Shown here one piece after another: positions 47,548-55,516 of a stretch of DNA of 64,000 bases. Under the pieces are notes generated by a model, which was not told the DNA's origin, did not search any database, and saw nothing but the letters and a program-made list of their open reading frames with translations. The stretch spans positions 1-64,000 of the forward strand of contig NZ_JALMDK010000015.1 of the NCBI RefSeq assembly GCF_023094165.1, given 5' to 3'. The number at the start of each line of letters is the position of its first letter. Within the stretch, counting starts at the first letter, position 1. This DNA is from Crossiella sp. S99.2. Lineage in GTDB: Bacteria > Actinomycetota > Actinomycetes > Mycobacteriales > Pseudonocardiaceae. Both the position numbers and the translations under genes were made by a program.

Positions 47548-47570
47548 GGCCGGTTAGCTGGGGGATCGGG

Positions 47571-48416
47571 TCACTTCTGGAGCTGCGCGGCGGGCGGCGC
47601 GGCGATCTCCACCGGCTTGCCCCAGTCGGTGAACCGGGTGTCCCCGACGGTGGGCTTGCCACCAGGCGTGGGCCTGGTGCGCTGCCAGCGCAGTGGCAGG
47701 TTGTCCGCGGTCAGCCAGATCTCGTGCTTGATGCTGGTGATGCCGGACTTCACATCGGACTCCAGCTGGACCTGCTGCTGGATGTCGGTGGTGGCCGCGG
47801 CGACCTTGGCCAGGTCGATGGTGACCGTGTAGCGGGTGGCGGCGGTGCCGTCGACCTTCTCCTCTGCGGTGGCCTCCAGCTTGCCGCCCTGGCGGAACCA
47901 GGCCAGCTGCTGGCTGGGCAGCGCGGTGTCGGCCAGGCTGCTCACCTCGAGCAGTTCGCCGCTGGTCTGGCGGTCCCGGCCGGACTTCTCGCTGAGCAGC
48001 CGCCACGGCTTGGCCGGGTCCTTCTTGGCCGACTCCTGGCTCTTGGCGTAGGTGGTCTCGCCCAGCACCACCGCGCTGAGGGCGACGTCGGCGCGCTTGG
48101 GGTTCTCGCCGGTCACCGTGAACGACACCTGCTCGTCCTCGAAGCGCACCGCCGCGGTCGCCTTGGTCGGCGCGTTCACGATCTGGGTGTCCACGGTGGT
48201 GCTGGCGGCGGCGGTCTTCTTGCCGCGGATCGCGGTGGTGATGGCGGTGGCCAGCGCGGTGGCGTCGGCGGGCTTGGCCACCGGTGGCGCGGCCGAGGTG
48301 GCCGCCGCGGTGCTGGACGGCGCGGGCGCCGGTGGTGGCGTGGTCGTGCCGGAGGTGCAGGCGGCCAGCGCGGTCAGCAGTAGCAGGCCCGAGACAGCGG
48401 GCAGCGTTCTACGCAA
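47571..48416 (-). CDS. Lipoprotein, paralogue 3 of a tandem triplet
   Basis: A 281-aa lipoprotein with signal RRTLPAVSGLLLLTALAAC (lipobox LAAC, cysteine at about residue 20) and a proline/threonine-rich linker. Like its neighbours it has KHEIWLTADNLPLRW and WGKPVEIAAPPAAQ at the end, about 12 residues before the C-terminus. The TTG at 48416 follows GGGGGAC closely and is the only start that gives a signal peptide. A dyad begins 25 bases upstream. The product is exported and anchored on the outer face of the membrane; the ligand is unknown. Confidence 0.8.
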   Translation of the reverse strand: MRRTLPAVSGLLLLTALAACTSGTTTPPPAPAPSSTAAATSAAPPVAKPADATALATAITTAIRGKKTAAASTTVDTQIVNAPTKATAAVRFEDEQVSFTVTGENPKRADVALSAVVLGETTYAKSQESAKKDPAKPWRLLSEKSGRDRQTSGELLEVSSLADTALPSQQLAWFRQGGKLEATAEEKVDGTAATRYTVTIDLAKVAAATTDIQQQVQLESDVKSGITSIKHEIWLTADNLPLRWQRTRPTPGGKPTVGDTRFTDWGKPVEIAAPPAAQLQK

Positions 48417-48440
48417 TGTGTCCCCCAGTGAATGCGCATC

Positions 48441-48480
48441 ACGACGTCCGGCCTCCCCCAGTGGTCACCGTCGACGTCGT
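48441..48480. promoter_or_regulatory. Conserved dyad upstream of lipoprotein paralogue 3
   Basis: Eight-base arms ACGACGTC (48441-48448) and GACGTCGT (48473-48480) with a 24-base spacer containing CCCCCAGTGGTCACCG. Arm spacing equals that of the dyad at 47381-47422, and 16 of 24 spacer bases agree. It lies 25 to 64 bases upstream of the TTG start of paralogue 3. Confidence 0.55.
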
Positions 48481-48534
48481 GTTCGCCACCGTACGCGCGC
48501 CCGGCCCGGTATGCCCGGGTTTCTGCCGGTCAGC

Positions 48535-49551
48535 TCAGTCGATCAGCTCTTCCTTGCCGGAGCGGGAAACCAGCAGCCTGCGCAGCGAGATGATCCGGTC
48601 CGCGGTCGGGCCGCCCTTGGCGAGCAGGGTTTCCAGCGCGCAGTCCGGGTCGGCGGGCGGGCCGAGGTGGCCGCAGTTGACCGGGCATTCCTCGGCGGTC
48701 TCGGCCAGGTCGTCGAAGTGCTTGACCAGGTCGTCCGGCTTCACGTGCGCTAGGCCGAAGGAGCGGATGCCGGGGGTGTCGATCACCCAGCCGCCCACCT
48801 CCACCGGCAGGGGCAGGGCCAGCGTGGAGGTGGAGGTGTGCCTGCCCTTGCCCACCCCGCTGACCGCGCCGGTGGCCCGGTCCACGCCCGGCAGCAGCTT
48901 GTTGACCAGGGTGGACTTGCCCACGCCGGAGTGCCCGACCAGCGCGGAGACCTGTCCGGCCAGCAACCTGCGCAGCTCGGCGGGCTCCTCGTCGAAGCGG
49001 GTCACCACCACGTTGAAGTCCAGGCCGGAGTAGGCGGCGAGCAGGGCCTCGGCGCCTGCCAGGTCGGCCTTGGTCAGGCACAGCACCGGGGCCAGGCCAC
49101 CCGCGTAGGCCGCGACCAGGCAACGGTCGATGAAGCCCGGCCGGGGCGGCGGATCGGCCAGCGCGACCACGATCACCAGCTGACTGGCGTTGGCCACCAC
49201 CACCCGCTCGAACGCGTCGGTGTCATCGGCGGTGCGGCGCAACACGCTGCTGCGCTCGGCCACCCGCACGATCCTGGCCAGGGTGTCGGTCTGTCCCGAG
49301 ATGTCGCCGACCAGGTCGACCCGGTCGCCGACCACGATCGGCGTGCGACCCAGTTCGCGGGCGCGCATCGCGGTGACCTTGCGGTCCGGGTCGTCGCCGA
49401 CCGCGCAGGTCCACCGGCCGCGGTCCACGGTGATCACCATGGCCTGCTCGGCGTCGGCGTGCTTGGGTCGCTGCTTGCTGCGGGGCCGGGTGCCCTTGGT
49501 GGGGCGCACCCGCACATCGGACTCGTCCAGGTTGCGCCAGCCTTGCTTCAC
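48535..49551 (-). CDS. rsgA: Ribosome small-subunit GTPase RsgA
   Basis: A circularly permuted GTPase of 338 aa that proofreads late 30S assembly. The order is OB domain (MVITVDRGRWTCAV), then G4 (CLTKADLA) before G1 (VGHSGVGKSTLVN) and G3 (WVIDTPGIRSFG), then a C-terminal zinc domain (CPVNCGHLGPPADPDCALE). The GTG at 49551 is used because it sits in the gap after aroA; the frame runs further into aroA. The tail is charged. aroA ends 13 bases upstream, so the two are an operon, as in M. tuberculosis. Confidence 0.93.
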   Translation of the reverse strand: MKQGWRNLDESDVRVRPTKGTRPRSKQRPKHADAEQAMVITVDRGRWTCAVGDDPDRKVTAMRARELGRTPIVVGDRVDLVGDISGQTDTLARIVRVAERSSVLRRTADDTDAFERVVVANASQLVIVVALADPPPRPGFIDRCLVAAYAGGLAPVLCLTKADLAGAEALLAAYSGLDFNVVVTRFDEEPAELRRLLAGQVSALVGHSGVGKSTLVNKLLPGVDRATGAVSGVGKGRHTSTSTLALPLPVEVGGWVIDTPGIRSFGLAHVKPDDLVKHFDDLAETAEECPVNCGHLGPPADPDCALETLLAKGGPTADRIISLRRLLVSRSGKEELID

Positions 49552-49564
49552 CGCGGAACCCCGA

Positions 49565-50860
49565 TCACCCGGCGACCCCGACCGGCTGGCCGAGCATGGC
49601 GGTCCACATCCCGCGGAAGTCCGGGATGGTCTTGGTGGTGCTGAGAATGTCGTCGACCACCACATCCGGCACCCGCAGGCCGAGGATGGCGCCCGCGGTG
49701 GCTATCCGGTGGTCGGCGTAGGCCTGCCACGGGCCGCCGGTGAGCGGGCGTGGCTGGATGCGCAGGCCGTCCTCGGTCTCCTCGACCCCGGCGCCCAGGT
49801 TGCCCAGCTCGGTGCGCAACGCGGCCAGCCGGTCGGTCTCGTGGCCGCGGATGTGCGCCACCCCGCGCAGCTGCGATGGCCCCTCGGCCAGCGCGCACAG
49901 CGCGGCCACGGTCGGGGTCAGCTCGGAGACGTCGCGCAGGTCGGCGTCAATGCCCCGCAACCGGTCCGGTCCGCGCACGGTCAGGCCGTCGGCGGTCAGT
50001 TCGACCTGGCAGCCCATCCGGGTCAGCAGCTCGCGGATGCCGTCCCCGGCCTGGGTGGTCTCGGCGGGCCAGTGCGGCACGGTGACCTCGCCGCCGGTGA
50101 CCGCGGCCGCGGCCAGGAACGGGGTGGCGTTGGACAGGTCCGGCTCGATCACCACGTCGTGCGCGGCGATCGGGCCGGGCAGCACGGTCCAGGTGTTGGC
50201 CTGCGCGGTGTCCACGATGACCCCGGCCGCGCGCAGCATCGCCACGGTCATCTCGATGTGCGGCAGCGAGGGCACCGGCTTGCCGTCGTGCCGGACGATC
50301 ACGCCGCGGTCGTAGCGGGCGCCGGAGAGCAGCAGCCCGGAGACGAACTGGGAGGAGCCGGAGGCGTCGATGGTGACCTCGCCGCCACCTAGACCGCCCT
50401 GGCCGTGCACGGTGAACGGCAGCGCGTCGCCGGTGATCTCCGCGCCGAGCGCGCGCAGCGCGTCCAGCACGGTGCCCATCGGGCGCAGCCGGGCGTGCGG
50501 GTCGCCGTCGAAGCGGATCTCGCCGTCGGCCAGCGCCGAGACCGGCGGCAGGAAGCGCATGACCGTGCCGGCCAGCCCGCAGTCCACCTCGGCCGGACCG
50601 GCCAGCGGGGCCGGGGTGATCGTCCAGGAGCCGTCGGCCGGGTTGTCAGCCACCCCGGCACCCAGCGCGCGCAGGGCCTGGGCCATCAGCAGGGTGTCCC
50701 GGCTGCGCAGTGGCGCGTGCAGGGTGCTGACGTCCTCGGCCAGCGCGGCGATGACCAGGGCCCGGTTGGTGATCGACTTCGAGCCGGGGACCGGGACGGT
50801 CGCGCGCACTGGACCCTCGGCGACCGGTGCGGACCACGGGGTGCTGACGGTGGCGTTCAC
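49565..50860 (-). CDS. aroA: 3-phosphoshikimate 1-carboxyvinyltransferase (EPSP synthase)
   Basis: Sixth step of the shikimate pathway to aromatic amino acids: shikimate 3-phosphate plus PEP gives EPSP. The 431-aa enzyme has VPVPGSKSITNRALVIAAL near residue 25, DCGLAGTVMRFLPPV near 90, and IEPDLSNATPFLAAA and FRGMWTAML later. The inhibitor-sensitivity loop reads GLAGTVMRF, the common form. The GTG at 50860 is used; a GGGGAC lies about 10 bases before it. It starts the aroA-rsgA operon, divergent from the PadR gene. Confidence 0.92.
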   Translation of the reverse strand: MNATVSTPWSAPVAEGPVRATVPVPGSKSITNRALVIAALAEDVSTLHAPLRSRDTLLMAQALRALGAGVADNPADGSWTITPAPLAGPAEVDCGLAGTVMRFLPPVSALADGEIRFDGDPHARLRPMGTVLDALRALGAEITGDALPFTVHGQGGLGGGEVTIDASGSSQFVSGLLLSGARYDRGVIVRHDGKPVPSLPHIEMTVAMLRAAGVIVDTAQANTWTVLPGPIAAHDVVIEPDLSNATPFLAAAAVTGGEVTVPHWPAETTQAGDGIRELLTRMGCQVELTADGLTVRGPDRLRGIDADLRDVSELTPTVAALCALAEGPSQLRGVAHIRGHETDRLAALRTELGNLGAGVEETEDGLRIQPRPLTGGPWQAYADHRIATAGAILGLRVPDVVVDDILSTTKTIPDFRGMWTAMLGQPVGVAG

Positions 50861-50925
50861 CCGCACATCGTCCCCTATCCCGCTGAACAGCCTCTGAACA
50901 GCCTCGATTCGTTCCGGTTTGCAGC

Positions 50926-50949
50926 TACCTTGTTGAGCAAGGTACCTTG
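50926..50949 (+). promoter_or_regulatory. Likely PadR operator
   Basis: TACCTTG (50926-50932) and CAAGGTA (50938-50944) form a perfect inverted repeat with a five-base centre; the right half continues as CAAGGTACCTTG (50938-50949), itself a palindrome. It ends five bases before the ATG of the PadR gene and contains TACCTT, a possible -10. Autoregulation by steric block is the simplest reading. Confidence 0.7.
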
Positions 50950-50954
50950 CGGTC

Positions 50955-51293
50955 ATGACGCAAGATCCGCAGTTGCTCGCCCAGCTCCGCCGGGGCGTGA
51001 TCGAGCACTGTGTGCTGGCCCTGTTGTCCCGTGGTCCCCGCTACGGCTTCGACCTGGTGCGCGAGCTGGCCGCGGTCGAGGGCCTGGGCACCACCGAGGG
51101 CACGATTTACCCGCTGCTGTCCCGGCTGCGGAAGGACGGGCTGCTGGAAACCAGCTGGCAGCCCTCGGACCAGGGCCCGCCGCGTCGCTACTACGAGCTG
51201 ACCGAGCCGGGCCGGACCGCACTGGCGGGATTCCACCGCCACTGGCGCAGTTTCAGCGCCGCGGTGGACCAAGTTCTTGAGGGAGAAGAATGA
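50955..51293 (+). CDS. PadR-family transcriptional regulator
   Basis: A 112-aa winged-helix repressor of the PadR-s1 type, with CVLALLSRGPRYGFDLVREL and EGTIYPLLSRLRKDGLLET as the helix-turn-helix and recognition helix, then the wing and a dimerisation helix. Such proteins respond to small molecules or to a membrane partner. The ATG at 50955 has no ribosome site because the operator lies there, and the leader would be about 15 bases. Its stop overlaps the start of the HAAS gene. Confidence 0.88.
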   Translation: MTQDPQLLAQLRRGVIEHCVLALLSRGPRYGFDLVRELAAVEGLGTTEGTIYPLLSRLRKDGLLETSWQPSDQGPPRRYYELTEPGRTALAGFHRHWRSFSAAVDQVLEGEE

Positions 51294-52471
51294 ACGAAGA
51301 TCTGCTTGCAGGATCGAGCATGGTTCCTGCCCTGAGGCATCCGATCGCCGAGGACTGGCTGGCGCGCTTCGACCGCGCCGCCGCCGCACTGCCCCAGCCC
51401 CGCCGCGCCGAACTGCGCGCGGAGCTGGTCGAACACCTGGACGCGTTGCTCGCCGAGGGCGAGCCGGACCTGGCGGCCGCGGTGGCCCGGCTGGGCGATC
51501 CGGCCGAGATCGTGGCCGCCGAGGGCGCGCCCTCGGTGTCCCCGGCCCAGTCCCGCGCGGCCACCGGTCTGCTGCTGTTGCCGTTGACCGGCCTGCTCTT
51601 CCTGGTCCCGGCCCTGCCGCCGGGCCTGCTGACCATGGCGGTGATCCTGCTCGCCTCGATCACCGTGCTCACCCTGGTGCTGCGTTCCGGCGCGACGGCC
51701 GCGGCCAGGGCACTGGGTGTGCTCGGCGCGCTCGCCCCGCCGCTGGCCGGACTGGGCGGCATCCTGGACAAGGTCTTCCAGGCCGGCGTCAATCCCGGGG
51801 TGAACCTGCCGCTGGGGCCGGGCAAGGAACTGTCCGTGTCCTGGCACACCGATCCGTGGCTGGCCGGGCTCGGGCAGATCGCGTTGCTGGCACTCGGCCT
51901 CGGCCTGCCGGTGCTGGCCGGACTGCGGCTGCGCCGCCCGGCCGCCGCCGACTCCCGGCTGTTCCTGGGCACGCTGGCGCTGCTGCTCACCGCGCCGGTC
52001 GGCCTGGCCACCGCGCTGCTGCTCTCTGGCGCCCGGCGCGGCGGCGAGGTCGGCACGCTGGTGAGCACCCCGCTGATCGTGCTGGCCGCGGTGGTCGGAG
52101 TGCTGCTGCTGGCCGTGGGCGCGCTGCTGGTGACCAGGCCCGGCCTGGCCCTGACCGCCAAGGCGCTCATCGCGCTGGCCGTGGTCACCGCGCCGATCGG
52201 GGTGGTGCTCCTGGCGCAGCACAACACCGGCAACAACGGCATCATCCGGCAGACCGCGCTGCACCCGCTGCCCGCCGACGCCGCGGAGCGCCGCCGGGTG
52301 GCCTCCGCCTGGTACGACGAGGGCCAGGCCCAGACCATCCCGGCCGCCGCCTACGCGCCCGGCCCGGCCTGGGTGCCCGCCGACCGGAACCTGCGGCTGG
52401 GCCTCGGCCTGCTGTTCGTGGTGGCACTGCCGCTGCTGGCGGCCTGGCGCACCGGCGTCGCCAGGCGGTGA
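51290..52471 (+). CDS. HAAS-domain multi-span membrane protein
   Basis: A 393-aa protein. Residues 20-80 are the HAAS/DUF1700-like domain (WLARFDRAAAALPQPRRAELRAEL), a common partner of PadR regulators. Then come eight to nine hydrophobic segments. A small exported stretch (residues 150-190, ILDKVFQAGVNPGVN) breaks the pattern. The function is unknown; the fixed PadR-HAAS pairing suggests that membrane state is signalled to the repressor. It starts within the padR stop (ATGA). Confidence 0.8.
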   Translation: MNEDLLAGSSMVPALRHPIAEDWLARFDRAAAALPQPRRAELRAELVEHLDALLAEGEPDLAAAVARLGDPAEIVAAEGAPSVSPAQSRAATGLLLLPLTGLLFLVPALPPGLLTMAVILLASITVLTLVLRSGATAAARALGVLGALAPPLAGLGGILDKVFQAGVNPGVNLPLGPGKELSVSWHTDPWLAGLGQIALLALGLGLPVLAGLRLRRPAAADSRLFLGTLALLLTAPVGLATALLLSGARRGGEVGTLVSTPLIVLAAVVGVLLLAVGALLVTRPGLALTAKALIALAVVTAPIGVVLLAQHNTGNNGIIRQTALHPLPADAAERRRVASAWYDEGQAQTIPAAAYAPGPAWVPADRNLRLGLGLLFVVALPLLAAWRTGVARR

Positions 52472-52497
52472 CGGCCCCGCGGCGTACCGTGTGCACC

Positions 52498-53313
52498 ATG
52501 TGCGGGCGGTACTCGGCGGTGAAGGACCCGGCTCGGCTGGTGGAGGAGTTCGGCGCGGCGGACGCGACCGGCGGCCTGATCAACGGGCCGGACTACAACG
52601 TCGCGCCGACCAAACCGGTGCTCGCCGTGGTGCAACGGCACCCGCGCGACGCCGAGGGCAACCCCGATCCGGACACCACCGAACGCACCCTGCGCGTCAT
52701 GCGCTGGGGGCTGGTGCCCAAGTGGGCCAAGGATCCCGGCATCGCGGCGAAGATGATCAACGCCAGGTCCGAGACCGCGGCCGAGAAACCCGCCTACCGC
52801 ACCTCGGTCAAGCACTACCGCTGCCTGATGCCCGCCGACGGCTGGTACGAGTGGCAGCAGGAGGGCGGCACCAAGCAGCCCTTCTACGTGACCAACCCGG
52901 ACGGCTCCAGCCTGGCCATGGCCGCGCTGTGGGCCACCTGGCGCCGGCCGGGCGCGCCCGATGAGGCCCCGCTGGTCACCTGCGCGGTGCTCACCACCGA
53001 CGCCTTCGGCCCACTGGCCGGCATCCACCACCGGATGCCGCTGCTGCTGCCGCCGGAGAAGTGGGCCGACTGGCTGGACCCGGACCGCGGCGAGGTCGCC
53101 GACCTGCTCGCCCCGCCCGCGCCGGAACTGATCGAGGCCCTGGAACTGCGGCCGGTGTCCACCGCGGTCAACAACGTCCGCAACAACAACGCCGAGCTGA
53201 TGGACCGGGTCGAACCCGGCGCGGTCCAGCTCGACCCCGCGCCCAAGCGCAAGGCGCCGGCGAAGAAGAAGCAGCCTGCCCAGGACGGCCAGGCCCTCTT
53301 CGAGCTGCCATGA
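52498..53313 (+). CDS. SRAP-domain abasic-site protein (YedK/HMCES type)
   Basis: A 271-aa protein that covalently shields abasic sites in single-stranded DNA. The catalytic cysteine is residue 2 (MCGRYS), the autoprocessing requires a free N-terminus, and E and H are in PADGWYEWQ and IHHRMP. Residues 55-75 carry a short charged insertion. The C-terminal tail PKRKAPAKKKQPA is basic and should bind DNA. The ATG at 52498 is fixed by the need for Cys2. The stop overlaps the hydrolase start. In M. tuberculosis the homologue is Rv3226c, next to aroA/rsgA. Confidence 0.93.
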   Translation: MCGRYSAVKDPARLVEEFGAADATGGLINGPDYNVAPTKPVLAVVQRHPRDAEGNPDPDTTERTLRVMRWGLVPKWAKDPGIAAKMINARSETAAEKPAYRTSVKHYRCLMPADGWYEWQQEGGTKQPFYVTNPDGSSLAMAALWATWRRPGAPDEAPLVTCAVLTTDAFGPLAGIHHRMPLLLPPEKWADWLDPDRGEVADLLAPPAPELIEALELRPVSTAVNNVRNNNAELMDRVEPGAVQLDPAPKRKAPAKKKQPAQDGQALFELP

Positions 53314-53921
53314 CCAGGATGGAACTGGCCACCCCGCACGGCCCGGCCAGGGCCGAACTGCACTGCGCCACCGAAGGCAGGGCCGCATTGCTGCTCGGCC
53401 ACGGCGCGGGCGGCGGCATCGACGCGCCCGACCTGGTCGCCGCGACCAGGGCCGCCACCGCCGCCGGGGTGCACGTGGTGCTGGTCGAACAGCCCTACCG
53501 GGTCGCGGGCCGCCGCGCGCCCGCCCCGGCCAAGCAACTCGACGCGGCCTGGCTGGCCGTGGTCGGCGAACTCGCGGGCAGCTGGTGCGACGGCCTGCCG
53601 ATGATCTTCGGCGGCCGGTCCTCCGGGGCCAGGGTGGCCTGCCGCACCGCGGCGCCGGGTCAGGCGGCGGCCGTGCTGTGCCTGGCCTTCCCGGTGCACC
53701 CGCCGGGCAAGCCGGAGAAGTCCCGGATGCCCGAGCTGGACGGCATCGAGGTGCCCGCGCTGGTCGTGCAGGGCGAGAACGACCCCTTCGGCATGCCTGC
53801 CGCCGGGCACCACCGCGAACTGGTCACGCTGGCCGGGGACCACAGCCTCAAGGCCGACGTCGAGGGCGTCTACCGCGCGGTCGCCGACTGGCTGCCCCGG
53901 GTGCTGCGCCCGCTGGATTAG
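53310..53921 (+). CDS. Alpha/beta hydrolase, KANL3/Tex30-like
   Basis: A 203-aa hydrolase with LLLGHGAGGGIDAP near residue 28 (oxyanion region), the nucleophile in FGGRSSGARVA near 100 (GxSxG), the aspartate in VVQGENDPFG near 155 and the histidine in AGDHSLKAD near 175, so the triad is complete. Such proteins are often annotated as dienelactone-hydrolase-like. It is coupled to the SRAP gene by an ATGA overlap, which hints at DNA or nucleotide repair, but there is no direct proof. It converges on ppk2 with overlapping stops. Confidence 0.82.
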   Translation: MTRMELATPHGPARAELHCATEGRAALLLGHGAGGGIDAPDLVAATRAATAAGVHVVLVEQPYRVAGRRAPAPAKQLDAAWLAVVGELAGSWCDGLPMIFGGRSSGARVACRTAAPGQAAAVLCLAFPVHPPGKPEKSRMPELDGIEVPALVVQGENDPFGMPAAGHHRELVTLAGDHSLKADVEGVYRAVADWLPRVLRPLD

Positions 53922-54748
53922 GCCAGCGGATCCGCGGTGCGCAGCCTGGCCTGCTCCGCCTCGATGTCATAGGCGGCGGGCGGGAACTTCGGATCCAGCT
54001 CGCGCAGGGTCTCCAGCAGCAGCCTGCTCACCGCCCAGTTCCGGTACCACTTCCGGTCCGCGGGCACCGCGTACCAGGGCGTGGCCGAGCAGTTCTGCAG
54101 CGCGGCGGTGTAGGCCTGCTGGTACTTCGACCACTTCGACCGGGCGTCGATATCGGCCGGGGTGTACTTCCAGTGCTTGCGCGGATCGTCCAGCCGGGCC
54201 AGCAGCCGTTCCCGCTGCACCTCCGGCGAGATGTGCAGGAAGCACTTGAGCACCGCCACGCCCGCCCCGGCCAGCTCGCGCTCGAACTCGTTGATCTCCC
54301 GGTACCGGGTGCGCAGCTCGGCCGCGCTGCGCAGGCCCTCGACCTTGGGCACCAGCACGTCCTCGTAGTGCGAGCGGTCGAACACGCCGATCCGCCCCGG
54401 CTCCGGCAGCAGCTTGCGCACCCGCCACAGGAAGTGGTGCCGGGCCTCGGCGCGGGTCGGCTTCTTGAACGAGGCGATGTGCACGCCCTGCGGGTTCACC
54501 AGCCCGAGCACGTGCCGGATGGTGCCGCCCTTGCCGGAGGTGTCCATGCCCTGCAACACCAGCAGCACCGCGCGGGCGTTCTCGGCGTAGAGCGCCTCCT
54601 GCAGGTCCTCCAGTTCGGCGCCGGTCGTGAGCAGGTCGGCCGCGGCCTCCCGCTTGGTCTTCGGACCGATCGGGCGGCTCGCGGGATCCAGCGCCGCGAG
54701 GTCCACCGAGTCCAGCCGCAGCACGTCCCGAACCGACTTCCTGGCCAT
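53918..54748 (-). CDS. ppk2: Polyphosphate kinase 2, class I
   Basis: Transfers phosphate between polyphosphate and nucleoside diphosphates (favoured direction: NTP made from polyphosphate). The 276-aa protein has Walker A GMDTSGKGGT near residue 68, Walker B VFDRSHYEDVL near 122, and the lid module with KYTPADIDARSKWSKYQQAY. One domain only, so class I, like M. tuberculosis Rv3232c, whose neighbours are also nearby in this window. The ATG at 54748 gives a conserved start MARKSVRDVLRL. The stop shares bases with that of the hydrolase gene. Confidence 0.9.
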   Translation of the reverse strand: MARKSVRDVLRLDSVDLAALDPASRPIGPKTKREAAADLLTTGAELEDLQEALYAENARAVLLVLQGMDTSGKGGTIRHVLGLVNPQGVHIASFKKPTRAEARHHFLWRVRKLLPEPGRIGVFDRSHYEDVLVPKVEGLRSAAELRTRYREINEFERELAGAGVAVLKCFLHISPEVQRERLLARLDDPRKHWKYTPADIDARSKWSKYQQAYTAALQNCSATPWYAVPADRKWYRNWAVSRLLLETLRELDPKFPPAAYDIEAEQARLRTADPLA

Positions 54749-54784
54749 CCGCGCAGCGTAGCCAGCCCTGGTCGATCCCGCTGG

Positions 54785-55264
54785 TCAGGCGGCCGCGATC
54801 GGCGCCAGCACCGCCTTGGTCAGGGTGGCCAGGTCGGCAGCGGCGAGTTCCACTTCCAGCCCGCGCCGCCCGGCACTGCAGAAGATCGTCTCGAAGCCCC
54901 GCGCGGAGTCGTCGAGCACCAGCGGCAGCCGCTTCTTCTGCCCCAGCGGTGAGATCCCGCCCGCCACATAGCCGGTGGCCCGCTCCGCGTCGGGGACCGC
55001 GGCCATCTTCGCCTTCTTGCCGCCCAGCGCCGCGGCCAGCGCCTTGAGGTCCAGCTGCGCGGTGACCGGCACCACACCCACCGCGAGTGCGCCGTCCACC
55101 TCGGCCACCAGGGTCTTGAACACCCGCTCCGGCTCGATGCCCAGCGCCTCGGCCGCTTCCAGCCCGTAGGAGTCGTGCCGTGGATCATGCTCGTAGGAGT
55201 GCAGTGTGTGCGCGATCCGCTGCTTGACCAGCAGCGCTGTCGCCGGAGTGCCTCGTCCCGCCAT
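54785..55264 (-). CDS. ybaK: YbaK/EbsC-type Cys-tRNA(Pro) deacylase
   Basis: A 159-aa trans-editing enzyme that removes cysteine from tRNA-Pro. The family core is GIEPERVFKTLVAEVDG, then PVTAQLDLKALAAALGGKKAKMA, with the conserved lysine in FKTLV, and YVAGGISPLGQKKRLP, which is the GGxSPxG motif. The ATG at 55264 is preferred; the frame is open 12 codons further. It is divergent from the sigma R gene, and its start lies about 50 bases from the sigma R promoter element. Confidence 0.92.
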   Translation of the reverse strand: MAGRGTPATALLVKQRIAHTLHSYEHDPRHDSYGLEAAEALGIEPERVFKTLVAEVDGALAVGVVPVTAQLDLKALAAALGGKKAKMAAVPDAERATGYVAGGISPLGQKKRLPLVLDDSARGFETIFCSAGRRGLEVELAAADLATLTKAVLAPIAAA

Positions 55265-55313
55265 GACCGGGGAGCTTAGAACCAGGTTTGTGGCGCACAC
55301 CGCCCGCTATCCC

Positions 55314-55339
55314 GGAATGCGCGCGCACCGCGCCGCGTT
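55314..55339 (+). promoter_or_regulatory. Consensus sigma R (SigH) promoter upstream of sigR
   Basis: GGAAT at 55314-55318, exactly 18 bases, then GTT at 55337-55339: a full match to the -35/-10 consensus of the thiol-stress sigma factor, GGAAT-N18-GTT. It points to the sigma factor gene, so positive autoregulation is inferred. The transcript would start near 55345 and could encode a longer product. Confidence 0.82.
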
Positions 55340-55516
55340 GTGCGAATCGTGGGAACCGAGATGACCTGCCCGCTCCGCCCGGCCGCCGCGCGGCCCGGCC
55401 GAGGCGCGCTGCGCGGCGTATCCTCAGCACCATCGCCGGCATTTCCGATGGTGGAGCTGCCTGCGGTTGTTACCACAAGCCCAAGCCCACGCTCCGGCGT
55501 GCGGGAAGGGAGCCAG

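Noticed and set aside
50882..50905. Tandem CTGAACAGCCT near the aroA start
   Set aside because: Two copies of 11 bases within a short untranslated region; could be incidental and no further copy was seen.
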